Source: Mesorhabditis belari
Taxonomy: Eukaryota; Nematoda; Chromadorea; Rhabditida; Rhabditidae
DNA length: 64,000 nt
Direction of reading: 5' to 3'
Assembly: GCA_958450365.1 (NCBI GenBank)
Contig: CAUEEP010000930.1
Span: 558,001 to 622,000, forward strand
The notes beneath the pieces were generated by a model that did no database searches, was not told where the DNA came from, and saw only the letters and a list, made by a program, of their open reading frames with translations. This document shows, piece by piece, positions 48,190 through 58,843 of the stretch (position 1 is its first letter; each line of letters begins with the position of its first letter). A program made the translations under genes and the position numbers.

Positions 48190-50674
48190 CTATTTATTAT
48201 CTGGATACGTGCAAATGAAAGGCAATTCCCGATCACAGTCAACTGTCCACCAATCACCGGTGACACCAATCGCTGCACAACTCTTCGCCGGGTTTTCGCT
48301 TGGCTCATTTGCTAAAATCGATTTGTCATCGCCGATTTAGACTTAAGAATTAGTTTTTTTTTAATTTTTGCTTTGGTAAATGATGTGGATGCTTTGGTAA
48401 ATGATAGATGATTATCAAAAACATCTTTTAGAGAGGATTCTTTAGCAGACAGCACATCGGAGATTTCACTTACTGGCCCAATTCTTGTAGACAAGCTCCG
48501 TCCCATCCACATAGCTCCACTCGCCGTTTACTTCCAGCTTTTCCACTCCAATGTATGTAAGATTTGAGTAAAGAAGGGAGGCTAAATTGAAAGATTTCCC
48601 AAGAATAGATGTGAATGAGTTGGTGAATGAGTCTTGACTGCTTTTTGATACTTCTATTTATATGTCGTAGCCGATTATGAATGAGTGGGTCTAGGAGCGT
48701 CCAACCATCAAGTATTTAGTATCATTCAACGCAGAATCATTGATAATTATGTTAAATTTTTGAAATTAGAAAGATTGGATAAAAAGAAAAAAAATTATGA
48801 AGCTTCAAAGTTTTCTCTTGAACAAACAGTTTTTTTTGCTCTAATTTTTTTTTCTTTTTTATCAAATCTTGCTAATTTAAAAAATTTAACATAATTATCA
48901 ATGATTCTGCGTTGAATGATACTAAATACTTGATGGTTGGACGCTCCTAGACCCACTCATTCATAATCGGCTCCGGGGATCCAGCCGATTTTGAATGAAA
49001 CGTTGTAGCGCCGGCAATTTTTAACCTAAACTCACAAATTTGGTACCAATCGACGCAGAATTGAATTCGCTACAAGATGATATAATATTGTCCTCATACA
49101 TTAAAGGGTTGCTCTACTAGAAAGATTTGCCAAAAAATTTCATTCATAATCGGCTACGACATATATACCGTAAATACTGTAATAGTGCCCCATCGCCCTC
49201 GTACAGTCGCGTAGTTTTTTTAACTTGCCTACGGGGGTCCCGTCGATTTTGAATGAAACGCAAAAGTTTTTTAGTATTTCATTTTTTTCAAAGCGCCCGT
49301 ACTTTCAAAAAATGCGTCTTTGGTACCAAAAGATAGCCCTGAATTTCAGCTATTTTTTGATACCTAAGCGCGCATTGTAGCATAAACGAGTGTCGAGAAA
49401 AACTCGTTCAAAGCTAGACTACGCAGCACTCCGCACCGTCATTATGGGGGTGGGGTACTATTACAGTATTTACGGTAAATACTTTATTCAGGACCTGAAA
49501 TAAAGTTCGCTAGATTACATGAAATGAAAGTATAAAAAAGGCCATTTATTTTAATTTATCATTAATCTAATAATCTTTTAGTGTTCAATTAGATCGAATG
49601 TTGCATTGTGATTGGACAAGAATTTGTTCAGTACAAGTTTATTCTTTCTTTCTCTCTTTCCTTTTCTCTTTCTTTCTCTCTTTCTTTCTCTCTTTCTTTC
49701 TTCCTTTCTTCCCCCTTGTCTTTTCACTCTTTCTCTTGCCCATTTAAGATCCCGGATAGCTAAGTGGTTAGAGTGATTGTTTGGAAAGGAAAATCGAGGT
49801 CGAGAGTTCAATTCGCTCTCCGGAAAGAAATCTTTTTTGCTAATTCTTTATTATATTATGACCTAAAGTACAGTTTTTAGTACTGTAAGTACTTTAGGCT
49901 AAAGTACAGTCTATAGTACTAAGTACTGTAGACTAAAGTACAGGCCATAGTACTGTAAGTACTGTGGACTAAAGTACAGCCTATAGTACTGTAAATACTG
50001 TAGGCTAAAGTACCATCTATAGTACTAAGTACTGTAGGCTAAAGCACAGTCTATAGTACTGTAGGCTAAAGTACTGTAAATATTTTTGAGACTCACGATT
50101 AACGAGCAAAGCGGCTTGTTGATTTTCGTAGGCGTTTTTCGGTTGAACTAGTTGACCCTGAAATAATAAAGCTATTGAAAAAAGGATTCGGTAAGTGCAC
50201 TGGGAAGTTTGCGTTTACATTTCTAAGCAAAAAGTACTAAGAAAAATGAGGCTTACTTGGAAAAAGTCCAAATGAATACAAGACTGACGGGCCGAGTTTT
50301 GACTCACAGCTGAATTTTGATTTTTGATTTTTGAATTTTGATTTTCTTTTCAACTTTAAAGTAAATTACTTTAGCTGAATAGTTGAATAGTTTTATTTTT
50401 AAAAGATTTAATTGAATATCTTTAATGTCTTTAATTGAATACCTTTAATATCTTCAACTAAATATCTTTAATGTCTTTAACTGAATATCTTTAATACCTT
50501 TAACTGAATATCTTTACTATCTTTATTTCACTATTTTCAAATCCACTCACCCGATCCGAAAGCCTGAATGCATTCGTTTTGATCGGAGAAATCGATGGCT
50601 CCATTTTGACATCCTTCACCGTGCACGCAAAGTACGGTAACAAAGACGAAATTTAGCAAGAACAGCTTTAGCAT
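48190..50674 (-). CDS. secreted single-domain C-type lectin
   Basis: Minus-strand exons 50674-50551, 50309-50257, 50157-50097, 48581-48474 and 48311-48190 join in phase to 155 residues. A signal peptide (MLKLFLLNFVFVTVLCVHG) is followed by CQNGAIDFSDQNECIQAFGS, SARQSCIHLD, NAYENQQAALLVN, LTYIGVEKLEVNGEWSYVDG, YKNWATNEPSENPAKSCAAI and WWTVDCDRELPFICTY. NEPSEN at the fourth strand resembles an EPN/EPS-type sugar-binding loop, and the WWTVDCD segment is the usual ending with the last Ca-site residues. Converges with the oxidase gene: stops are 60 bp apart. Intron 3 (1.5 kb) holds two transposons and a tRNA relic. Confidence 0.9.
48659..49166. mobile_element. nested foldback element with TATGTCGTAGCCGATTATGA ends
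   Basis: Outer inverted ends TATGTCGTAGCCGATTATGA and its complement at 49140-49163. The left half is itself a palindrome: about 48669-48757 pairs with 48885-48973 around a short AT-rich loop. The right end abuts MITE family A copy 3 exactly. Confidence 0.88.
49166..49477 (+). mobile_element. MITE family A, copy 3, with internal insertion
   Basis: Ends TACCGTAAATACTGTAATAG and TATTACAGTATTTACGGTA. After GTCGCGTAG it carries about 44 extra bases (TTGCCTACGGGGGTCCCGTC, then GATTTTGAATGAAA) not present in copies 2 and 4; GATTTTGAATGAAACG also occurs at 48990 in the adjoining foldback. Confidence 0.92.
49639..49735. repeat. CTTT microsatellite
   Basis: TTTCTCTCTTTC runs in a lectin intron. Confidence 0.85.
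49746..49828 (+). pseudogene. tRNA-Ser-like relic
   Basis: TCCCGGATAGCTAAGTGGTT, TTTGGAA anticodon-loop-like sequence and GAGAGTTCAATTCGCTC, with TCCGGAA pairing TCCCGGA at six of seven positions. The best tRNA candidate in the window, but the anticodon stem does not close. Confidence 0.5.
49866..50085. repeat. CTAAAGTACAGTCTATAGTACTGTA repeat
   Basis: About seven imperfect palindrome-rich units of 30-36 bp, ending a few bases before lectin exon 3. Confidence 0.85.
50400..50525. repeat. TTTAATGTCTTTAACTGAATATC repeat
   Basis: Short AT-rich tandem units in lectin intron 1. Confidence 0.75.
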
Positions 50675-50679
50675 TATGA

Positions 50680-51250
50680 ATTTTTAAGAAAATCTTCAAA
50701 TCAATAGAAATTTGTGACGTATTTGAGTCAAGGATAAGCCTTATCTCAGCCGAGAGACCAGAGAAAGCATAAAGCATAAGCATAAAGCATAAGCATAAAA
50801 CATAAGCATAAGACATAAACATACACCATAAAGCAAAGCAAAAACTATTCTAGAAAACGAAGAGAAGAGAGAAATAGAGAAATAGAGAATCAAAGAGAAA
50901 TATCCGAAGCTAAAGCTAACGAAATCTAGTCTTTGAGAAGTAGCTTTTTAAGTTTTCTTTCGTTGAAAAGCTACCGATTAAGCAATAATGATAATAATAA
51001 TCTCCGAAAGACCTAAGCAAGAAAAATTCTTTGCTAAAAGACTAGATACTAAAATATAAAACATCAAAATGTTTAAAGTGAGACTTTTATGCAAAAATGA
51101 TCTTAAATACCTAGTCTAAGTTGTAAATTCATTCCAAATAAGCTGACTATCTAATTGCGAGAAAAACTTTTCAAAATTGTCACTGATTATGCAAAACAAA
51201 TGATAAAGAATGCATTTTTCTCAATGGAATGTCTATATAGGCTTATATAT
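50680..51250. other. upstream region of the lectin gene, no further gene
   Basis: A CATAAAGCATAAG repeat is at 50768-50826; otherwise AT-rich. The lectin promoter should be here, but no defined site is visible. Confidence 0.45.
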
Positions 51251-51261
51251 ATTAGATCCGA

Positions 51262-51452
51262 GCTAGAATTTGGACGACTAGAATTCGGACATCTAGAATT
51301 CGGACGACTAGAATCCGGACATCTAGAATTCGGACATCTAGAATTCGGACGACTAGAATTCGGACGACTAGAATTCGAACGTCTATAATTCGGGCGTCTA
51401 GAATTTGGACGACTAGAATTCGGACGACTAGAATTCGGACATCTAGAATTTT
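51262..51452. repeat. 15-bp minisatellite CTAGAATTCGGACGA
   Basis: About 12 units with GGACGA/GGACAT variants. Fifteen bases per unit keep both strands open (EFGRL; ILVVR). Confidence 0.93.
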
Positions 51453-51608
51453 GACATCCGATCTAGAGTGAAGTGAGGTCAAACGTCCGATCTAGAATCA
51501 AATTTTTGACGCATTTCAACGCGCCAAAGATGGGATACTCGAAGTTTTTGATTTTCAAAGCTGTTTTTCTTTATGATAGAGTACTGGAATCGCTCTGAGA
51601 CTACGATT

Positions 51609-51906
51609 TTCGGAAGCTACGCAAATGTAGCTTGTGTCGGTTTACCTCTTCGGAAGCTACGCAAATGTAGCTTGTGTCGGTTTACCTCTTCGGAATCTAC
51701 GCAAGTGTAGCTTGTGTCTGTTTACCTGTTCGCTCAAAGATGCCATTACCCGCGAGTGGAATGCCATTCCAAGAAGCACCATCAAGAAGCTAGTTAACAG
51801 CATGCTGAGTCGAATATTTGACGTGATCAGTCTATGCAAATGTAGCTTCTGTCTCTTTACCTGTTCGGAATCTATGCAAATGAGCTTGTGTCTGTTTACC
51901 TCTTCA
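51609..51906 (+). repeat. 40-bp hairpin repeat array interrupted by transposase sequence
   Basis: Units TTCGGAAGCTACGCAAATGT+AGCTTGTGTCGGTTTACCTC at 51609, 51649 and 51689, then two variant units after 51832. Each contains GCTAC-GCAAAT-GTAGC, a small hairpin. The Tc1-type fragment below sits between units. Confidence 0.9.
51727..51831 (+). mobile_element. Tc1-like transposase C-terminal fragment
   Basis: A frame reads LKDAITREWNAIPRSTIKKL then VNSMLSRIFDVI, like the C-terminus of Tc1-family transposases (E/D W..IP....L..S...R). No catalytic region or inverted repeats of its own; it is embedded in the 40-bp repeat array. Confidence 0.7.
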
Positions 51907-52020
51907 ACTCTTTTCGTATTTCAAAAACAACAAAATTTTTATTGCTAAAATATAGATCAATATCTAGATCTGTGAAAGAAGAGAGAAATTGTAAGAAGGG
52001 AAGAAAATTTGTGATTTTTT

Positions 52021-52241
52021 TCAGTCTTTCAATGTAAAGACACGGCCATCAAGAACAACCATTTGATAGGGATGACCATTAGAGAAACGATAGTCCCTAA
52101 AAGGATTTTTGTTCTTAAAAATATCAAGAATTTGCTGTATTTGTTGAATTATATTTAGTTTTAGATCTTTTTTTTAAAATTTACCTGTAAAAATCTTGAA
52201 AATTTCGTCGTGGCATGATCTTTGTTAATGAGCGAGCGTCA
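52021..52241 (-). CDS. two-exon hypothetical gene 3' end
   Basis: Minus-strand segments 52241-52185 and 52134-52021 have TTTCAG/GT and TACAG borders. One frame reads FSRFLQ|QILDIFKNKNPFRDY then RFSNGHPYQMVVLDGRVFTL and a stop; the other phase-consistent frame is hydrophobic and less convincing. In the better frame the first base triplet after the acceptor is TGA, so an upstream exon would have to join differently. Product unknown; weak call. Confidence 0.3.
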
Positions 52242-52312
52242 CTGAAATTGAAATTTGGCTAATCATTTGGCTAATCATTTGGCTAATCATTTGGCTAATC
52301 ATTTGACTAAAT
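52240..52312. repeat. TTGGCTAATCAT repeat
   Basis: About five 12-bp units. Confidence 0.8.
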
Positions 52313-52374
52313 TCAATATTTCTAAATGAATTATATGATTCTTATTTAGTTCTTATTTAGTTCTTATTTAGTTT

Positions 52375-53815
52375 ACAACAAAAATTTCAACTTAGAGATT
52401 TGTATTTACATGAAAAGTGCTTGAAAAAGAGAGTGATTAGGTAAATGCATAAGAAATGCGGAGATTACTGACGTTTATGGACCCGATTTCGTTTATGAAC
52501 CCGAAACACGTCTTGAATTCAGGATTTCAACATTTCAACATTCAACATTCATTTCCAACGATAGAAAACTGATATCGATGAATGTTATAAAGTATTTGAA
52601 AGTTGTAAATCTCCTCTACAAAATAGGCTAAAACGTTTTTCAATTGATCGAACCATTGAAAAAGAAAATAATTGAACTAAGGTAGGGCTGACGAGCGAGC
52701 ACTCTGTGCCAAAATGCCGATTAGCCTTTATGTGAGCCTTTATGCGTACTTTTTACGTACTTTGGGTACCGTATTTTCTCTAATAGTAGTGCACCCCAGC
52801 GAGATGACTATTTTACGGCTTTCAAAGTTTTCCCAGAAGCTCAACACTTTAATCCCCCAAAAGATCTCATCGTCAGCTACATTTTCCGACCCCTCATCGA
52901 TAGGTTCTGATAAGCGGTTCTCGAGATTTCGAGCAATTTAGGCGACGCTCAGGGTGCACTACTATTAGAGAGAATACGGTAATTGAACTAAGGTAGGGCT
53001 GACGAGCGAGCACTCTCTGCCAAAATGCCGATTACATGCCTTTATGCATACTTTTTGCCTAAAACTGTAACCAAATCTATTCTATTGCACTTAAATTGCT
53101 TATTTTAACTAGTTATTCAAAGTTGTTGCTCTTATTTAAAAAGGATTTAATGAGGTGTGAAAGGTTGTGTTTAAATTGAGCTCAAAGTCCCGACGAAGAT
53201 TAGGTAAATGCATAAGAAATGCGGATTTCAACATTTCGACATTCAACCTTCATTTCCAACGATAGAAACCTGATATCGATGAATGTTATAAAGTATTTGA
53301 AAGTTGTAAATCTCCTCCTGGAAATGCATTTAAAGAAATTTAGATAGAACCCAAGTTCAAAATCTTCAAAATCATCAAAAAAACCGGCTTATTCACAAAA
53401 AAAAAGAAAAATTATTGTAAAAACAAAGTTTTCCCATGAAATGATCCCAACTCTTAATTATTTTGAATGATATTTTTTAAGCGCTCATTTTCCACTATAT
53501 AGTCAAAACCGAACTCTATTTTGACCACACTAAACTTGTCCCTAAAGTGACTCGATTCCTTTTTTTGGTCGCTCGCATTTCGGCCTCGAAATTTCTTCAA
53601 TGCTTCGATCAATTGAAACACGTTTTAGCCTATTTTGTAGAGGAGATTTACAACTTTCAAATAGTTTATAACATTCATCGATATCATGTTTCTATCGTTG
53701 GAAATGAATGTTGAAATGTTGAAATCCGCATTTCTTATGCATTTACCTAATAACTCTCTTTTTCGAATACTTTTCATGTAAATACAAATCTCTAAGTACA
53801 AATTTTGTTATTAAG
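52375..53815. repeat. large inverted repeat with a third direct copy
   Basis: 52375-52660 pairs with 53590-53815 in inverted orientation (shared AGAGATTTGTATTTACATGA, GGTAAATGCATAAGAAATGC, GATATCGATGAATGTTATAA); a further direct copy of the middle is at 53205-53325. MITE family B copy 3 lies between the arms. Confidence 0.85.
52768..52980 (+). mobile_element. MITE family B, copy 3, flanked by a long direct repeat
   Basis: Ends ACCGTATTTTCTCTAATAGT and CTATTAGAGAGAATACGGT; core identical in most places to copy 2. Left flank 52672-52767 and right flank from 52981 carry the same AATTGAACTAAGGTAGGGCT ... CAAAATGCCGATTA sequence, the right copy starting directly at the element end. Confidence 0.93.
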
Positions 53816-54880
53816 CTTTTATTTATCGGTTTTTTAGGGGTTATTTTTGACGCTGATCACGAAACACATGTTTTTAGCCTAGGTTCCTGAACTGAAAACT
53901 AACGAAACGTGAAAACAGCCATTTTTTTGGCTTTTTACTGCCGCTTTTTACTAAAATAGCTGTAAAAACTTTTAGAAAAGGGATATCTCAAAACGGTTTT
54001 TACCAATCGATCCGTCTTGAATTCAGCTTTAGGATGAGCTATAAAACGTCAAAATTCGACAAATTTAAGGTACTCTCCCAAAAAATCGGAAAGGACTTTT
54101 CCACCAACCCAATATTTCTTTTTTAAATTTCTTTTTAATTTCTTTTTTTATTTCTTTTTTCTTTTATTTCTTTCTTTACTCACTTTTTTCTCATCCTCAT
54201 TTCCAAGAAAGGGATTTGTGGAGCAGCAACGAGTAAATGTAAGGTTAAAATAAAGAAAAATGATGAGAGAATCGAAGCATTTCGCATAATTTCTCTTTTC
54301 TAATGTTGTGTACCCTTGAATAATATGTTGAAAGATCTAAAAAATGTTTAAATAAAGATAAATCTAAAGAAAAAAAAACAAAAAAACAAAGGGTTTTCTA
54401 GTAGCTTAGTAGATAGCTATCAGGAATATTAGTTTCATTCCCAGACAAGCTGATCGACGTCTAGTGTCAGCCACAAAAGGTAATTTTAAGTCTACTAGCT
54501 ATCTAGCAGTTGTAAAAAGAGGAATTCTAATTTACTCTTTTAAATCAAATATTAGATTGTTAATGAGCAAAAAGGTTTCCTAAAAAAAATCGATATAAAT
54601 TTATAAATTGGTAGAATAAAGAAAGAAAATTGCTAGAATCAAAAGAAATTATTAGAATTTCTTTCTTTGAATTCTTTCAAATGCTTCGATCACGATCGTT
54701 CAATTTCCTGGAAGAAAAAATGGAAAAAAAAAGCTTTAGAAAAACAATTCTACGAATTTCCGCTTTAGAAAACGCTTCCAGAACTAGAAAAATTCTATTT
54801 TGGGATGTTTCTTTGATTTTTGCGGGTTTCACAGATTTCCGTCAATAATGAATGAATTGATATAAAAAAAAACTTTTATA
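53816..54880. other. no gene seen
   Basis: A lone mariner-type end (ACTTTTCCACCAACCCAA) is at about 54095-54112, followed by TTTCTTTT-rich sequence. A 72-codon frame at 54630 has no recognisable features. Confidence 0.45.
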
Positions 54881-55193
54881 TACCGTAAATACTGTAATAG
54901 TACCCCACCGCCCTCGTACAGTCGCGTAGTCGCAAAAGTTTTTTAGTAATTCATTTTTTTTTTCAAAGCGCCCGTACTTTCAAAAAATGCGTCTTTGGTA
55001 TCAAAAAATAGCCCTGAATTTCAGCTATTTTTTGATATTAAAGCGCGCATTGTAGCATAAACCAGTGTCGAGAAAAACTCGTCCAAAGCTAGACTACACA
55101 GCTAGACTACGAGAAACACTAGTCCAAAGCTAGACTACGCAACGCTCCACGCCGTCATTATGGGGGGTGGGGTACTATTACAGTATTTACGGT
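54881..55193 (+). mobile_element. MITE family A, copy 4, with internal triplication
   Basis: Ends TACCGTAAATACTGTAATAG and CTATTACAGTATTTACGGT. The segment AAAGCTAGACTACG is present about three times at 55087-55140, whereas other copies have it once. Confidence 0.93.
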
Positions 55194-55284
55194 CAGTTAT
55201 TTTAAACAATTTAAACCCACAAAAATATAGTGTTAGAGAAAAAAAGTGAAATTCTCGATAGAGTACTTTTTGCTCGATAAAGGC

Positions 55285-55380
55285 GTAAACACCGACCTTT
55301 TGGCGCACTGATTTCGTGATTTTTCTATAAAATCAATCGTTAAATGATAAATTGCGTGTACTAGAAGGGGTGTATTACAA
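55285..55380. mobile_element. GTAAAC-ended short MITE, diverged
   Basis: GTAAACACCGACCTTTTGGC at the left and CTAGAAGGGGTGTATTAC at the right match the 5250-5583 element ends imperfectly. Confidence 0.4.
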
Positions 55381-56025
55381 GTGAGCACAAAGTACATCAA
55401 ATAAAAAGTCGAATCGATTGATCATTGATGCAACAAACTCTACTAACAATTGCGCTAGGAAACTTTCGCTTCTACCGTTATTTAAAGCATAAAACAGTGC
55501 TAAAACAATGTTAAAAAGCGATTTTTAAAGTCAAATAAAGCTTTAGAATAAGAAAATTGAAAATAAAAGTAAAAGGGAAAAAGTAAAATCTCAAAAAATT
55601 TACAAGAAAAGTTTAAAAAGTTTTTCTTTTTCAGAAAATTTTAAAAGTAAAATGTTCTTTGAGTTAAAAGAAAGCCTATTGTTTAGCCAAAAAAAAAGCC
55701 AAAAAAGCCATAAAAAGAAAGCTCAAAAGCGTCTAAAGAACTTCAAAATTTCTCTCTTTAAATGTATTTTAAAAAAAAAAATTTGACGTCAAAGTTCCTC
55801 AATTTTTAAAAAATTCCAAACTGTTGTTTTGATGTTTTCAGCTTTTACGTAAACTTTTAGCCCTTTTATATCGAAAAACAAACAATTATTGGTGACAAAT
55901 TTTTGAATTTAAACAAAATAGAGCTTTGATTTGATGAGAATAACTGTACAAAAGGGTACAAATTACTGTACAAAATTTGACGTCAATCCGGTGAAACTGT
56001 GTGCTCTTTGTGGTTTAACTCAAAC
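55381..56025. other. AT-rich DNA, no gene seen
   Basis: No exon-like segment; many A-rich runs. Confidence 0.45.
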
Positions 56026-56342
56026 GCGTGCTTTCTGGCACATGGAGACTTGGGAAATTACACTGATCGACCCTTATGGGAAATTAAAGCAACTTGGGTA
56101 ATTAAACCGGCCAAGTGGCCTTTCCCTTCGGGTTCTATCCGGACCGTGTGCCAGACGACGCTTTTTCTTACGAGCGACAGGCAAAGAACGCACAGGTTCC
56201 TTTTAGATTCTAGCCGTGCGTTCTTTCCCTGTCAATCGTAAGAAAAAGCGGCGTCTGGCACACTGCCCAGATAGAAGAGGCCGGAAATTCCTTTCGCTCG
56301 GTTTAATTACCCAAGTTTCCTATCCCAATATGCCAGAACACG
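56026..56342. mobile_element. foldback element with CGTG...TCTGGCA ends
   Basis: GCGTGCTTTCTGGCACAT at the left and ATATGCCAGAACACG at the right; inner arms GTGTGCCAGACGACGCTTTT (56145) and its complement (56242-56262) pair closely, as do AACTTGGGTAATTAAACC and GGTTTAATTACCCAAGTT. The latter also closes the 59.6-60.4 kb repeat, so the two belong to one family. Confidence 0.8.
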
Positions 56343-57210
56343 ATAAGATTTCGACATTTATGATTTGAACGTTTTGTTATGGAAGACAAGGGCTTCAGTC
56401 AAAACCGATATTATACAAAGAATATGAAATGAAAAATGAAATGGAAAGACAGATCAATCTCTTCTAAATAGTACAATTTGATCTGAATACTTTCTGCGTA
56501 TTACAATTTTCGTTTTTTAGACGATTACTTGACACGAAAATGTTGGCGTAATGTTCGAAAGAAAGAAACTTTCCGGGAAAGGTTTGACTCAAAGCTACAA
56601 AACGTCGGGAAAATGAATATTAGTACGATTAGTTGATTATATTGTGAAATAAGGGAAAATAAAGAAAGAAGACAAAAGAAAGAAGATGAAATTTGAAAAA
56701 GAATTTGGCGAAGTTTCGAAGGCATGAGTAAGAGTTTCGAAATGGCACTGCAACGCCATGGAGATTGGAAAATGGAGAGAGTTTCAATTTCGATTTCAAT
56801 TCGAGCATTTCCTTTCTTACAATTAACGTTATTCTTTCCCTATTTTTCATGCGATTTTTAGCTGTACTGGAAAAGGGATAAGATCAGAAGTCTTGGGTTT
56901 AGATCTGCTTTTCGCCTACTTTACAAAACCATCAAAAACCAGGATTTGAATCCACCAGAAGCGGAGCTTAATTGCAAAGATAATTGTAAAGATGTAAAAT
57001 GTAAAGATTTGTTCAAGACAAAGTTGGCTCAAGGTTTAATAAAAAAAAAAGCAAAAAATTAAATTTTAATTTAAAAATAAACAAAAATTTCTCAAAATTT
57101 TCTTTAAAAATTTCCAATTTTTCAATTAAAAATGAAGATTTTTGTTTAAAAAATCATAGTTTTTTTGCATTTTCTAAAATTTTGATATATAAAGTCCTTT
57201 TCTTAAAAGA
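56343..57210. other. AT-rich DNA, no gene seen
   Basis: Minus-strand frames at 56525-56850 have no recognisable domain or splice context. Confidence 0.45.
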
Positions 57211-57297
57211 TATATACTTGATTGAGTTGAATGGTGACAAAACAAGATCACAATAATCACCCAAAACATGACTAAAAACACAGAACCAGAATATATA

Positions 57298-57864
57298 CAG
57301 GGTGCGGCAAAAGTTCTGACACTTTTTCTGTAAGCAGTAATTTTTTTGGCTTCAAAAACCCGTGAATTTCAAAAAACTAACGCCGGATTCTAAAAATTTA
57401 GGTAGTTTCACCCCAATATAGCCATTTTCATAAAAAGATTTCAACTCTCAATAACTTTTTGACGAGAATTTTTTATATCCCGGTCTGGTCGCCGAAGATT
57501 TTTGCGAAAGTTGACTTAAACTTTGCAGAATAAAATTTTTTCCAAAAACTGCTGTTACCATTTGATAGAACTGAGTTTTTTCTTGAAAACAAGCCACAAA
57601 AAAACTTTATATCTCAAAAACGAAAGATTTTCAAGCGATTCTACGAAGGGCACCCAAATCTCAACAGCAAAAAAAACTGCTGTAACGACCTTTAAACATT
57701 CTCATCAAAAGGTTGTTTAGATGGCAATTTTTTGTGTAAAAAAGTATATTAGGGGGTAAAAATATCTAAATTTTTACAATCCGGTGTTAGTTTTTCAAAA
57801 ATCGCGTTTTTTCCAAGTCAAACTGCCCGTTTACAAAAAGTGTCGGAACTTTTGCCGCACCCTG
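57298..57864. mobile_element. MITE with CAGGGTGCGG ends, flanked by a 70-bp direct repeat
   Basis: Inverted ends CAGGGTGCGGCAAAAGTTC and GAACTTTTGCCGCACCCTG, each followed by a GACACTTTTT-type stretch, with TA on both sides. Flanks 57215-57284 and 57865-57934 are the same sequence (TACTTGATTGAGTTGAATGG and onward). Confidence 0.93.
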
Positions 57865-58314
57865 TACTTGATTGAGTTGAATGGTGACAAAACAAGATCA
57901 CAATAATCACCCAAAACATGACTAAAAACACAGAGCCAAAAGATAGGAAGATACCTTAAGAAAGAATCACTCAAAGAGCAGTCAAATGAATTGTCGAAAA
58001 TGCGCTTTTAAATCTAGGCAAGATGTGAATATCACGAACATGACGGGGGGTAAATAACACGATAAATAGCTTTCACAATTTAATAACTCGATTAAAAAAG
58101 AAACTGTGGGAGCTTTTAGAGGAAATGGAAGGTTGGCATATGAGAAAAGTCTTCAACCAAGTATCTCTTTGACTTTCCCATTAAAACTAAGATGAAACTA
58201 TTCTATATATGCTTTATTGAGTTGAATAGCGAGAAAACAAGATTGCAATAATCATCTAGAATACCACTCAAAACACAAAACCAAAAGATACCTCAAGGAT
58301 AGGAAGATGCAGTA

Positions 58315-58536
58315 CTGGACAATGAAATATGATATTTGAAAAACGATCGTCACTTTCGCGCGTCTGTAACTCCCTTGTCTTTGTGTTTAAACTATTAGTG
58401 TTATACATTTTCTGAAAGCTCTTTTCAAGGGCTACACAATGGTGATATTAATATTTAGAAATACGGTAAAGATAAGGGAGTTACAGACGCGCGAAAGTGC
58501 GTAAGTGTTTTCCAAATATCATATTTCATTGTCCAG
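58315..58536. mobile_element. MITE family D, copy 1
   Basis: Ends CTGGACAATGAAATATGATA and the complement, TA on both sides; the arms pair further through CACTTTCGCGCGTCTGTAAC, with AAGCTCTTTTCAAGGGCTAC in the middle. Confidence 0.92.
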
Positions 58537-58659
58537 TAGTGTAGTTTGAAAAACTAACTACTTATCTGAACACTTTTTTGTATGATTGTTACTTCCTTAT
58601 GACTAGAATTACTATGATATTACAATAGATAATGAAAACTAATTAATTATGGATTCTAG

Positions 58660-58793
58660 GTCCACCTGGCCATCCAGGACCGCCAGGAATCACACACTCG
58701 GGACCACCTGGGCCACCCGGAGACCCTGGACAAGATGGATTAGCTGGTAATCCGGGTCTTCAGGGTCCTCAAGGTGAACCTGGATATCAATAA
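58660..58793 (+). pseudogene. orphan cuticle-collagen C-terminal exon
   Basis: After an ATTCTAG acceptor the frame reads [20 protein letters not shown], then [15 protein letters not shown] and QGEPGYQ and a stop, Gly-X-Y triplets with one short break as in nematode cuticle collagens. No upstream collagen exon (no signal anchor or cysteine block) is found on this strand. It lies between two family D MITEs, 58315-58536 and 58844-59066. Probably a captured or stranded exon. Confidence 0.85.
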
Positions 58794-58843
58794 TTACCCG
58801 GGAAACCACTCAAAACACACCAAAAAGATAAATAGATACAGTA

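Noticed and set aside
49746..49828. Functional tRNA-Ser
   Set aside because: Anticodon stem does not close and the T-stem has a mismatch; kept only as a relic.
51609..51906. CRISPR-like array
   Set aside because: Units are contiguous 40-bp tandem repeats without unique spacers, in a nuclear nematode context with no cas genes.
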